This document shows, one piece after another, positions 53,478 through 61,789 of a DNA stretch of 61,843 bases (position 1 is its first letter; each line of letters opens with the position of its first letter). The notes under the pieces were generated by a model. The model did not search any database, was not told the DNA's origin, and saw nothing but the letters and a program-made list of their open reading frames with translations. Source of the DNA: Coriobacteriaceae bacterium (GTDB lineage: Bacteria > Actinomycetota > Coriobacteriia > Coriobacteriales > Coriobacteriaceae); contig CADFMD010000014.1 in NCBI GenBank assembly GCA_902835305.1, positions 1-61,843 of the forward strand, given 5' to 3'. The translations under genes and the position numbers were made by a program.

Positions 53478-54346
53478 GCGAGATGAATGCAACGCCCGCA
53501 ACCGAGGCGGCCACGTCCGAGACCCAGGACTTTCTGTCGAGTGTGGGGGAGAGCGAAAAGCGCGTGCGCGTGAGCGGCAAGGCCGTGAGCGACGAGGTCG
53601 TGCTCTCCACCAAGGACGTCAACGTGTACTATGGCGACCACCATGCACTGCACAATACGTCGCTCGACTTCCACAAGGGCGAGATCACGGCGCTCATCGG
53701 GCCTTCGGGCTGCGGTAAGTCGACCTTCTTGCGTAGCCTCAACCTCATGAATCGCGAGATTCGCGGCTGCCGCGTGGAGGGCGAGATCAACTATCGCGGG
53801 CGCAACGTGAACACCAAGACCGAAAACACCTACGAGCTGCGCCGTTCCATTGGCATGGTGTTCCAGCAGCCCAACCCGTTCCGCAAGTCCATTCGCGACA
53901 ACATCACGTTTGCGCCTAAGCGCCACGGCATCACCGACCGCGACGAGCTCGACCGCATGGTCGAGGAAAGCCTGCGCGGCGCGGCGCTTTGGGACGAGGT
54001 CAAGGACAAGCTCGACAAGAGCGCCTATGCGCTTTCGGGTGGTCAACAGCAGCGTCTGTGCATTGCGCGCACGCTGGCGCTCAACCCCGACGTGATCCTG
54101 TTTGACGAGCCCTGCTCGGCGCTCGACCCCATCTCGACGCTGGCGATCGAGGACCTTATGTCGTCGATTGTGGCCGAGCGCGCCATCGTCATCGTGACGC
54201 ACAACATGGAGCAGGCGTCGCGCGTGTCCAACCGCACGGCGTTCTTCTACATGGGCGATATGGTCGAGTACGACGAGACCGACGAGATTTTCCAACGGCC
54301 CAAGGATAAGCGGCTGAATGATTACCTCACCGGCATGTTCTCCTAG
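53474..54346 (+). CDS. pstB: Phosphate ABC transporter ATPase PstB
   Basis: ATPase driving phosphate import. Walker A GPSGCGKST, signature LSGGQQQRLCIARTL, Walker B VILFDEPCSALDPIS and the switch His in VTHNMEQ are intact. The protein has 290 residues with a short acidic N-terminal extension. It overlaps pstA by four bases. The usual phoU gene does not follow; an ABC-F gene comes after two hairpins. Confidence 0.96.
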   Translation: MSEMNATPATEAATSETQDFLSSVGESEKRVRVSGKAVSDEVVLSTKDVNVYYGDHHALHNTSLDFHKGEITALIGPSGCGKSTFLRSLNLMNREIRGCRVEGEINYRGRNVNTKTENTYELRRSIGMVFQQPNPFRKSIRDNITFAPKRHGITDRDELDRMVEESLRGAALWDEVKDKLDKSAYALSGGQQQRLCIARTLALNPDVILFDEPCSALDPISTLAIEDLMSSIVAERAIVIVTHNMEQASRVSNRTAFFYMGDMVEYDETDEIFQRPKDKRLNDYLTGMFS

Positions 54347-54401
54347 TCCGGGACATGCTTGAGGCCCGCGGCGGCCACGGTCGCCGCGGGACTGATTGGA
54401 G

Positions 54402-54438
54402 AGGCGGGTCATCTCTTGCGGGGGATGGCCCGCCTTTT
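54402..54438 (+). terminator. Terminator of the pst operon
   Basis: GGCGGG-CATC pairs with GATG-CCCGCC, followed by TTTTT. A second strong hairpin (CCCGCGGCG / CGCCGCGGG) lies just before it at about 54365-54392. Confidence 0.87.
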
Positions 54439-54509
54439 TGTGTCGTGTGCGGCCTGCCTTTTCGCTGCTATCATGGAGAACGTTGAATTTCTACGAAGGA
54501 GCAGGGCAT

Positions 54510-56369
54510 ATGGCGATTCTTTTGGGATGCGATTCCGTCAGCCTAGAGTTTCCCACCAAGCATATTTTCGATAGCGTGACGCTCGGCGTGGGCGAGGGCG
54601 ACCGCATTGGTATTGTCGGTAAAAACGGCGACGGCAAGTCGACGCTGCTGAGCGTGCTCGCCGGCACGCTGGAGCCCGATGACGGACGCGTGACGCACCG
54701 CCGCGGCATCACGATCGGTCTACTCGGCCAAAAGGACCAGCTTGTCGATACCGATACCGTGCATCATGCCGTTGTGGGTGACGCCCCCGAGTACGAGTGG
54801 GCGTCGAGCCCCCGTACGCGCCAGATTCTGGCCGGTCTTATTAGCGATGTGCCCTGGGAGGGCATGGTAGGCGAGCTCTCGGGCGGTCAGCGCCGCCGCG
54901 TGGACCTCGCGCGCCTGCTGATCGGCGACTATGACGTGCTCATGCTCGATGAGCCCACCAACCATCTGGACATGCGCACCATCAACTGGCTTGCGCGTCA
55001 CTTAAAGGCCCGCTGGCAGCGCGGTCAGGGCGCGATGCTCGTGGTCACGCACGATCGCTGGTTCTTGGACGAGGTCTGCACCAGCATGTGGGAGGTTCAC
55101 GACGGCCAGGTCGATCCCTTCGAGGGCGGCTATTCGGCATATATCCTGCAGCGCGTGGAACGCGACCGCATGGCCGCGGTTACCGAGGAGCGCCGTCGCA
55201 ACATGGCACGTAAGGAGCTCGCGTGGCTGAGCCGCGGTGCCCAGGCGCGCTCCACCAAGCCCAAGTTTCGCGTGGATGCCGCTCGCGAGCTGATCGCCGA
55301 CGTGCCACCCGTGCGTGACGAGCTGGAGCTCAAGCGCCTGGCCGTGAGCCGCCTGGGCAAGCAAGTTATCGATGTGGTCGACGTGGACGCCGGCTATGCG
55401 GATACCGATGGCGCGCCCAAGCAGGTGCTCAACGACGTGACCTGGCTCATTGGTGCGGGCGACCGCTATGGTCTTTTGGGCGAGAACGGCGCCGGCAAGT
55501 CGACTTTGCTCGACGTGATCCAGGGCAAGATCGCGCCCCTGCGCGGCCGCGTGAAGATCGGCCAGACGGTGCGCTTTGGCGTGCTGTCGCAGCAGCTCGA
55601 GGAGCTCGAACCCTACATGGGCGACACGATCCGCGAGGTGCTCAGCCACTATAAGAAGTACTACGTCATTGACGGCAAGGAGACTTCACCCGAGAAGCTC
55701 TGCGAGCGTCTGGGCTTTACGACGCAGCAGCTCTGGAGCCGCATCGGCGATCTTTCGGGCGGCCAGCGCCGTCGCCTGTCGCTGCTGCTGACGATCCTGG
55801 ACGAGCCCAACGTGCTCATCCTGGACGAGCCCGGCAACGACCTGGATACCGACATGCTGGCGATTGTCGAGGACTTGCTGGACGGCTGGCCCGGCACGCT
55901 GATTCTGGTAACGCACGACCGCTTTTTGATGGAGCGCGTGACCGACCAGCAGTGGGCGCTGCTCGACGGCCACCTGACGCATATGCCCGGCGGCGTCGAC
56001 CAGTACCTGCGCCTGTGCAACGCCACCGCCGAGGGCGAGCCCGTGGGTGCACCGAGCGCCAAGACCGGTACGTTCGACACCGGTGCCGCGGCGGCTGCGG
56101 CCGAAAAGCCCAAGTCGAGCGGTCAGCCCAACGGCCTTTCCAATGCCGAGCGCCAAAAGCTCCGTCGTGAGGTGAGCTCGCTCGAGCGCAAGATGGAAAC
56201 GCAGCGCGCTCGCGTGGAGGAGGCCGAGGCCGCCATGGCCCAGGTCGATCCCACCAACTACACGGCGCTGGGCGAGCAGCAGGCAAAGATCGACGAGGCC
56301 CACGCCGCCATGGACGAGCTGGAGATGGCGTGGCTCGAGGCGAGCGAGAAGCTCGAGGGCGAGGAGTAG
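54510..56369 (+). CDS. ABC-F family ATPase (Uup-like)
   Basis: A soluble twin-ATPase protein that acts on ribosomes rather than as a transporter. Two nucleotide-binding domains are seen: GKNGDGKST with LSGGQRRRVDL and DEPTNHLD, then GENGAGKST with LSGGQRRRLSL and DEPGNDLD. A linker and a C-terminal coiled coil (KLRREVSSLERKMETQ) resemble Uup. The second Walker B has Gly where Thr is usual. ATG at 54510 follows GAAGGAG; 619 residues. Downstream by six bases is a Cof-type phosphatase. Confidence 0.94.
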   Translation: MAILLGCDSVSLEFPTKHIFDSVTLGVGEGDRIGIVGKNGDGKSTLLSVLAGTLEPDDGRVTHRRGITIGLLGQKDQLVDTDTVHHAVVGDAPEYEWASSPRTRQILAGLISDVPWEGMVGELSGGQRRRVDLARLLIGDYDVLMLDEPTNHLDMRTINWLARHLKARWQRGQGAMLVVTHDRWFLDEVCTSMWEVHDGQVDPFEGGYSAYILQRVERDRMAAVTEERRRNMARKELAWLSRGAQARSTKPKFRVDAARELIADVPPVRDELELKRLAVSRLGKQVIDVVDVDAGYADTDGAPKQVLNDVTWLIGAGDRYGLLGENGAGKSTLLDVIQGKIAPLRGRVKIGQTVRFGVLSQQLEELEPYMGDTIREVLSHYKKYYVIDGKETSPEKLCERLGFTTQQLWSRIGDLSGGQRRRLSLLLTILDEPNVLILDEPGNDLDTDMLAIVEDLLDGWPGTLILVTHDRFLMERVTDQQWALLDGHLTHMPGGVDQYLRLCNATAEGEPVGAPSAKTGTFDTGAAAAAAEKPKSSGQPNGLSNAERQKLRREVSSLERKMETQRARVEEAEAAMAQVDPTNYTALGEQQAKIDEAHAAMDELEMAWLEASEKLEGEE

Positions 56370-56375
56370 GCGAGG

Positions 56376-57146
56376 ATGATCAAGGCCGCGTTTTTTGATA
56401 TCGACGGCACGCTGCTGAGCTTTGAGACGCACCGGATTCCGGCGTCGGCGCAGCAGGTGCTCGACAGCTTTCACGAGCAGGGGATTGCGTGCGTCATTGC
56501 CACGGGTCGCCCGACCTACCAGATGCCCGATTGGCTGTTCGATCTTGGTTGGGATGCGTACATTACGCTTTCGGGCCAGCACTGTTTTGATGCCGAGGGC
56601 GTTTACCGTAGCTGCCCGATCGATCCGGACGACGTTGCGGTGATTGTGGACCAGGTGGCCGAGGGGCGCTACGACTCGCTGTGCATGCAGGGCGAGAACT
56701 CGTTTGTGAACCGCCTGTCCGAGCGCGTGGTGACGGCCGGCAGCAACGCGGGAATTGTCTACCACGAGGAGCCGTTTGAGCACGCCTTTGACGCGCCGGT
56801 CTACCAGTTTTGCGCCTTTGTGGATCCGGCCGACGAGCATATCGTGACCGACGCCGTGTCGCATTCGCTCACCACGCGCTGGTGCGACCTGTTCTGCGAC
56901 ATTATTCCCGCTAACGGCGGCAAGGACCTGGGTGTGGCAGCGACGCTGGAGCGCCTGGGTGTCGACGCGAGCGAGGCGATCGCCTTTGGCGACGGCGAGA
57001 ACGACCTGTCGATGTTCTCGGCCGTGGGCACAAGTGTGGCCATGGGCAACGCGCAGGATACCGTGAAGGCCGCAGCGACCTACGTGACGACCGCCGTAGA
57101 CGACGACGGCATCTACAACGCCGCCGAGCACTTTGGCCTGCTATAG
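56376..57146 (+). CDS. Cof-type HAD phosphatase
   Basis: HAD phosphatase of the Cof/YbiV type (256 residues). Motif I FFDIDGTLLSF, motif II ATGRP, motif III Lys in GGKDLGV and motif IV GDGENDLSMF are present, with a C2 cap between motifs II and III. It starts six bases after the ABC-F gene, so the two are cotranscribed. Likely a broad sugar-phosphate or cofactor phosphatase; substrate not determined. Confidence 0.92.
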   Translation: MIKAAFFDIDGTLLSFETHRIPASAQQVLDSFHEQGIACVIATGRPTYQMPDWLFDLGWDAYITLSGQHCFDAEGVYRSCPIDPDDVAVIVDQVAEGRYDSLCMQGENSFVNRLSERVVTAGSNAGIVYHEEPFEHAFDAPVYQFCAFVDPADEHIVTDAVSHSLTTRWCDLFCDIIPANGGKDLGVAATLERLGVDASEAIAFGDGENDLSMFSAVGTSVAMGNAQDTVKAAATYVTTAVDDDGIYNAAEHFGLL

Positions 57147-57288
57147 CTACGGATTCGGCACTTGGGGACGTTCCTTTTGCGCCGGCAGTCGGGGGCACTC
57201 CTTGCGGGGCGTGTCCCCGCTTTGTTTTCGTCCCGTGCGTTTTGTGAAACACGGTTAACTTTTTAGACAACGTAGTAAGACATAGGCA

Positions 57289-57317
57289 ACTTTTGCGGTA
57301 AAGTAAATCAAGCAAAA
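57289..57317. promoter_or_regulatory. CTTTTGC-N15-GCAAAAG dyad before the DtxR-type gene
   Basis: Perfect seven-base arms about 40 bases upstream of the regulator start. It may be an autoregulatory or promoter-overlapping site, but it differs from classic DtxR boxes. Confidence 0.4.
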
Positions 57318-57358
57318 GTATCCAAAGGCTAACTAGAAGCCATCGCGAAAGGCGGCCC

Positions 57359-57736
57359 ATGGCCCTGCGTGAATCCGGAGAAGACTATCTCGAATCGATC
57401 TACGTTCTGTCGGAACGTCAGGGCACCGTGCGCTCGATCGACGTTGCCGAATACTTGGGCGTAACCAAAGCAAGCGTCTCTAAAGCCATGGCGGCCTTGG
57501 AGAGCACCGGCTACGTGGAGATGGGCAAACGCGACGTGCATCTGACGGAACGCGGTCTTGAGGTTGCCCGTCAAATGTGGGAGCGCCACTGCTTTTTTGT
57601 AGGGCTGCTAGAGGACGCAGGCGTTTCGGCAGAGGTTGCCTCGCAAGAGGGATGTCACATGGAGCACTGCCTGAGCGAGGAGAGCTTCGAGAAGCTAAGA
57701 TCGATGCTGAGACGGGGTAGCGACCGGGATCAATAG
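57359..57736 (+). CDS. DtxR/MntR-type metal-dependent regulator
   Basis: A 125-residue iron or manganese sensor-repressor, short form without the SH3-like third domain. The helix-turn-helix is SIDVAEYLGVTKASVSKAM, followed by the family's LTERG turn. Metal ligands lie in EGCHMEHCLSEE (Cys, His, Glu pattern). The ATG at 57359 has AAAGG upstream. A CTTTTGC-N15-GCAAAAG dyad lies at 57289-57317, possibly its own operator. No iron or manganese transporter is adjacent. Confidence 0.9.
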   Translation: MALRESGEDYLESIYVLSERQGTVRSIDVAEYLGVTKASVSKAMAALESTGYVEMGKRDVHLTERGLEVARQMWERHCFFVGLLEDAGVSAEVASQEGCHMEHCLSEESFEKLRSMLRRGSDRDQ

Positions 57737-57814
57737 CCCCGCCAACTAAGTCCAACTCAGACAAGGAACCCCGCCAGCAAGCGATGCCCTAGAACCGCCA
57801 GCAACGTCACCGCA

Positions 57815-57945
57815 GGCCGGGGCCGGGCTTGGTTTTTGAAAACACTCCGCAGACCAGAAGCGCCCCCGTTCGTAGCTCCGAAGGAGCAGAACGGGGGCGC
57901 TTCATTGGTCGAGGACGTTTTCAAAAACCAAGCCCGGTCCCGGCC
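57815..57945. repeat. 131-bp near-perfect palindrome
   Basis: Arms 57815-57843 and 57917-57945 pair over 29 bases with one mismatch. Further in, GACCA/TGGTC, AAGCGCCCCCGTTC/GAACGGGGGCGCTT (57858-57871 with 57889-57902) and GCTCC/GGAGC continue the stem to a GAA loop. It lies between two convergent genes. No T-run follows the ends, so it is not a typical terminator. Confidence 0.85.
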
Positions 57946-57961
57946 GGAGGGACCACAGGCG

Positions 57962-59914
57962 CTACAGGTTCTTGACACCCATCGCGCGCATGGCGTTCAG
58001 GATGGCGATGATCGCCACGCCCACGTCGCCAAAGACGGCAAGCCACATATTGGCGATGCCCAGCGCTGCCAGCACAAGGATCAGCAGCTTAATGCCCAGC
58101 GCAAAGATGATGTTCTGCCAAACAATCGACATGGTCTTGCGCGCCACGCGAATAGCGCGGGAAATGTCGGACGGCTTGTCGTCCATCAGCACCACGTCGG
58201 CGGCCTCGATCGCGGCGTCGGAACCCATGGCGCCCATGGCAATGCCCACATCAGCGCGCGTAAGCACAGGCGCGTCGTTGATACCGTCGCCGACAAAGGC
58301 GAGCTTGCCCTTGCCACTTTCGGCCGCGAGCAGCGCTTCAACACGCTCGACCTTGTCGCCCGGCAGCAGCTGCGCGTGGAACTCGTCGAGGCCGAGCTGC
58401 TTGGCCACAGACGCCGCAACCTCCTCGCGGTCGCCCGTGAGCATGACGGTGCGCTTGACGCCGGCGGCGTGCAGGTCGAGAATCGTTTGCTCCGCATCGA
58501 CCTTGATGGTGTCGGCAATTACGATGTGGCCGGCATAGGTGCCGTCGACGAGCACGTGGAGGATCGTACCGACGACCTCGCAATTGGGAGCGTCGATACC
58601 GGCCGCAACAAGCATCTTGGCGTTGCCGACGACGACATGTTTGCTGTCGATAGTCGCCGTCACGCCATGGCCCGCGTCGTTGGTGGAGTCGCTTACGCGC
58701 TTGGGATCGAGCTCGCCCTGGAAGGCGGTGCGCACCGACTGCGCGATGGGATGGTCGGAGAACGACTCGGCGAGGGCTGCGACCTCGAGTAGCGACTGCT
58801 CGGTATAGCCTGCCTCGGGGTGCACCGCGACGACCGAGAACGTGCCGTTGGTGAGGGTGCCCGTCTTGTCAAAGACGACGGTGTCCACATCGGCGAGCGT
58901 CTCGAGGTAGTTGGAACCCTTGATGAGAACGCCCAGCTTGGACGCGCCGCCGATGCCGCCAAAGAAACTGAGCGGCACGCTGATCACGAGCGCACACGGG
59001 CAGCTGACGACCAGGAAGGTCAGGCCGCGCAGGATCCAGTCGGACCAGGCGCCGGTGACCAAACCGCCGCCGAGCGCGAGTACCGCGGCCGCGCCGGTGA
59101 CGGCGGGCGTGTAGACGCGGGCGAAGCGCGTGATGAAGTTCTCGGTGCGCGCCTTCTTTTCGCTGGCATTCTCCACGAGTTCCAGGACGCGCGCGACGGT
59201 GGACTCGCCAAAGGGCTTGGTGGTGCGCACGTGGATGAGGCCCGTCATGTTGATGCAACCGCTGATGATATCGTCTCCGGTTTTGGCCGGACGGGGGACT
59301 GACTCGCCAGTAAGGGCGGCGGTATCGAGCTGTGTCTCGCCTTCGACGATGATGCCGTCGATGGGCACGCGCTCGCCAGGCTTGACGACGATGACGGTGC
59401 CGACGGCGATGTCATCGGGGAAGACTTGCTCGAGCGTGCCGTCGGGCTGCTCGACGTTAGCGTAGTCGGGCGCGATGTCCATCATGGCACTGATCGACTT
59501 GCGGCTCTTGCCCACAGCGTATGCCTGGAACAGCTCGCCGACCTGGTAGAACAGCATGACGGCGGCGCCTTCGGCCATGTGCGGGTCGGTATCGGGGAAG
59601 AGCACCATGGCAAACGCGCCGATGGTCGCGACTGCCATAAGGAAACTCTCGTCGAAGGCCTTGCCGCGGCGGATGTTATTGAATGCCTTTTGCAGTACGT
59701 CGTATCCGGCAATCAAAAACGGCACGAGGAACAGCGCGAAGCTGGCGTAGATGTTGCCAGGCTCCCCAAATGCGATAGTGAGGGCGCCGAGCTCGTCGAG
59801 GGCATAAACAACGGCAAAAATGCCCAGTGCTACCAGGATGCGGTTGCGCTTGTGCTCAAGGGACTCTTTCTTCTTGCGCTTCTTCTTTTTCTTTTTGGGA
59901 TCGGCGGCTGCCAT
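57962..59914 (-). CDS. P1B-type heavy-metal exporting ATPase (Zn/Cd/Pb type)
   Basis: Exports soft or borderline metals using ATP. The Lys-rich N-terminus (PKKKKKKRKKKE) has no HMA domain. The metal site SCPCALVISVP, phosphorylation site DKTGT, TGES, GDGINDAP and the final FGDVGVAIIAILNAMR fit the P1B-2 (zinc, cadmium, lead) type. It has 650 residues. GGGAGG precedes the ATG. Upstream on the same strand are an HMA protein and an ArsR regulator, and an ArsR-type operator (59938-59958) lies 24 bases before the start. Confidence 0.94.
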   Translation of the reverse strand: MAAADPKKKKKKRKKKESLEHKRNRILVALGIFAVVYALDELGALTIAFGEPGNIYASFALFLVPFLIAGYDVLQKAFNNIRRGKAFDESFLMAVATIGAFAMVLFPDTDPHMAEGAAVMLFYQVGELFQAYAVGKSRKSISAMMDIAPDYANVEQPDGTLEQVFPDDIAVGTVIVVKPGERVPIDGIIVEGETQLDTAALTGESVPRPAKTGDDIISGCINMTGLIHVRTTKPFGESTVARVLELVENASEKKARTENFITRFARVYTPAVTGAAAVLALGGGLVTGAWSDWILRGLTFLVVSCPCALVISVPLSFFGGIGGASKLGVLIKGSNYLETLADVDTVVFDKTGTLTNGTFSVVAVHPEAGYTEQSLLEVAALAESFSDHPIAQSVRTAFQGELDPKRVSDSTNDAGHGVTATIDSKHVVVGNAKMLVAAGIDAPNCEVVGTILHVLVDGTYAGHIVIADTIKVDAEQTILDLHAAGVKRTVMLTGDREEVAASVAKQLGLDEFHAQLLPGDKVERVEALLAAESGKGKLAFVGDGINDAPVLTRADVGIAMGAMGSDAAIEAADVVLMDDKPSDISRAIRVARKTMSIVWQNIIFALGIKLLILVLAALGIANMWLAVFGDVGVAIIAILNAMRAMGVKNL

Positions 59915-59937
59915 GATTCAAACCTCCCATTTGAGTG

Positions 59938-59958
59938 TATGAACACTTGCTCATATAA
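59938..59958 (-). promoter_or_regulatory. ArsR-type operator before the metal ATPase gene
   Basis: TATGAACACTTGCTCATATAA matches the two copies upstream of the arsR-like gene (TATGAACA...GCTCATATAA). It is placed 24 bases before the ATPase start. Confidence 0.75.
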
Positions 59959-60013
59959 TTTCGCGAGCAAAGGCCGCGGCAAGCGCGGCCTTACAGGTCA
60001 ACGTATGCGCGGG

Positions 60014-60232
60014 TTAGAGAATGATTTCGCAGTCCGGCTCGGCGTCGGCGGTGAACTCAACGACGCGGTCCAGGACCTCGTCGAACTCGGCGTCGTCAGC
60101 CTCGAGCGTCAGCTTCTGGGTCATAAAGTTGACCGAAACGGACTTGACGCCATCGAGCTTAGCCAGCTCGTCCTGAAGTTCACGCGCGCAGTTGGCGCAA
60201 TCGATCTCGTCGAGCTTGAACTGCTTTTTCAT
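60014..60232 (-). CDS. HMA heavy-metal-binding protein
   Basis: A 72-residue metallochaperone-like protein with a ferredoxin-like HMA fold. The metal site is DCANCARE (CxxC). It may hand metal to the P1B ATPase, which lacks its own HMA domain. AAAGGAA precedes the ATG. It lies between the ArsR-type regulator and the ATPase gene on the same strand. Rich in acidic residues at its C-terminus. Confidence 0.9.
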   Translation of the reverse strand: MKKQFKLDEIDCANCARELQDELAKLDGVKSVSVNFMTQKLTLEADDAEFDEVLDRVVEFTADAEPDCEIIL

Positions 60233-60295
60233 GGTGGGTTCCTTTCCCTGTGTTAGCGGTCTGGGTGCCGGCCGCGCTGATACCGTGGTTGATTG

Positions 60296-60661
60296 CTATT
60301 CGCAGATATGGCTCATGCCCTGGTTAAGCATGGTGTAGACGTGATCGTCGGCGAGCGAGTAGAGAATGTTGCGGCCGTCGCGGCGGAACTTGACCAGGTG
60401 CGACTGCTTAAGCGTGCGCAGCTGGTGCGATACTGCCGACTGCGAGGTTGCGGTCGCTTCGGCGATGTCAGCCACGCAGAGCTCGCGGCCCATGAGGGCA
60501 TAGAGGATCTTGATGCGTGTGGTGTCGCTGAAGACCTTGAACAGGTCGGCCAGGTCGTACAACAGCTCCTCGTCGGGAAGGTCCTCGGGCGAGCAGGTGG
60601 TGGGGACGATCGGCTCGGTGGCCTCGATGCCAGTCTTTGTTTCATCAGCGTGGCTGCTCAT
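60296..60661 (-). CDS. ArsR/SmtB-type metal-responsive repressor
   Basis: A 121-residue winged-helix repressor released from DNA by metal. ELCVADIAEATATSQSAVSHQL is the recognition region. The C-terminal DDHVYTMLNQGMSHICE has the Asp/His...His/Glu layout of the alpha-5 zinc site of SmtB/CzrA; the Cys in ELCVAD offers a further ligand. GAAAGGATG precedes the ATG. Two operators lie within 75 bases upstream and one before the ATPase gene, so it should repress its own gene and the exporter. Confidence 0.92.
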   Translation of the reverse strand: MSSHADETKTGIEATEPIVPTTCSPEDLPDEELLYDLADLFKVFSDTTRIKILYALMGRELCVADIAEATATSQSAVSHQLRTLKQSHLVKFRRDGRNILYSLADDHVYTMLNQGMSHICE

Positions 60662-60674
60662 TGCAACATCCTTT

Positions 60675-60731
60675 CATATGAACATGCGCTCATATAACTT
60701 ACTTCCGATTATATGAGCGCATGTTCATATG
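60675..60731. promoter_or_regulatory. Paired ArsR-type operators in inverted orientation
   Basis: A 23-base sequence (60675-60697, CATATGAACATGCGCTCATA..) recurs exactly inverted at 60709-60731 with 11 bases between. Each copy fits the ArsR/SmtB 12-2-12 type site. The pair sits 14 bases upstream of the repressor start. Confidence 0.85.
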
Positions 60732-61161
60732 TCAATACAATTTACGTTAATTTCGATGACTGCTTGCCGCCTCTGCGATTTTCTGCGGGTTGGGAGACAT
60801 CGACGCAATGCTCGCCAACATATTTTGAGATGTTCGGCCAGCATGCTAAGAAAGCCACCTTGAGAAGCATTAGAACTGTTCATATTTGTACTTTATCGTG
60901 TTGAATACCGCGAGAATCAGTTCTTCCTCTACGGGAGTTCCTGCAGAATCAGTTTTATCTAAAGTTATATTGAGCATTGCTGCAGCCAATCTGGCACATC
61001 GGTGGCCGAATAAGTCGAAAAATGTAGGTGGACATGGTAGCGCGCAGAGATGTGGTGTAAGAGGCGGGGAATGCCCCGCCTCCGCCCTTTCTTGAAAGGG
61101 AGGGGACACCGCCTAGAATTCGTCGTTGGAGTAATGAAGGTGACGAATGGAAGGAAAGGCG
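60732..61161. other. Intergenic region with a gene remnant and the IS left end
   Basis: No full gene is seen. A minus-strand frame ending near 60870 may be a remnant. A GAGGCGGGG-AATG-CCCCGCCTC hairpin at about 61061-61082, CCCTTTC-TTGAAAGGG and the sequence GGGGACACCGCC near 61102 probably form the left end of the IS256-type element. Confidence 0.5.
60870..60977 (-). pseudogene. Possible gene remnant (35 aa)
   Basis: A minus-strand frame whose end reads DSAGTPVEEELILAVFNTI and then a Tyr/Lys-rich tail. The segment looks protein-like, but the part before it is not, and there is no clear ribosome site. It may be the 3' end of a gene broken by the neighbouring insertion sequence. No family was recognised. 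Confidence 0.3.
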
Positions 61162-61789
61162 ATGCCCCAAGAAGAGAGTGTACTGCGCCTCGGCCGCGAC
61201 GAGGCCCTCGAGGCGGCGAGGCTTTGGCAGGAGTGCGGCGACGCGCGCGAGTTCGCGTGCAGGGTGCTGGGCAGCGTGATGAACGCGCTGATGGACTCCG
61301 AGGCCCAGCAGATGTGCGGCGCGAGCCGCAACGAGCGCAGCGACGGCAGGGAGAACAGCCGCAACGGCTACCGCCCCAGGTCGCTCAAGACCGCCGTGGG
61401 CGACGTGGAGCTCGAGATACCCAAGCTCAGGCACGGCACCTACTACCCCGAGGGCATGCTCGCGCGATGGTCGCGCGTCGACACCTCGGTGGCCGCCATC
61501 GTGCAGGAGATGTACGTATGCGGCGTGTCCACCCGCAAGGTCGAGCGCGTGGCGTCCAAGCTGGGCATATCCTCGCTGTCGAGCTCGGAGGTCTCGAGCC
61601 TCTGCTCCGACCTCGACGCCGAGGTGGCGGAGTTCCGCCGCCGCGACCTGTCGGGCACGCCGTGCTGCTACCTGTGGCTCGACGCTACCTACATGAGCTG
61701 CAGGGTCGGCTCGTCGGTCGTCTCGCAGGGCGTCGTGACCGTGATCGGGCTGGGCGCCGACGGGCGCAAGCACTTCCTGGGCTGCGACG
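61162..61789 (+). pseudogene. IS256-family (mutator-type) transposase, truncated
   Basis: About 209 N-terminal residues of a transposase that would normally be near 400. NSRNGYRPRSLKT, VGDVELEIPKLRHGTYYPE and the catalytic-core start WLDATYMSCRVG with its first Asp identify the family. After FLGCDV the frame jumps to LASI and a stop; the DNA from 61790 (TGTTAGCGTCAATCTAA) looks like the end of a different element. ATG at 61162 lies after GAAAGG. The remaining catalytic residues are not in the window. Confidence 0.85.

Noticed and set aside
60713..60904. Short plus-strand frame divergent from the ArsR-type gene
   Set aside because: It begins inside the operator palindrome, has no ribosome site and no recognisable pattern.
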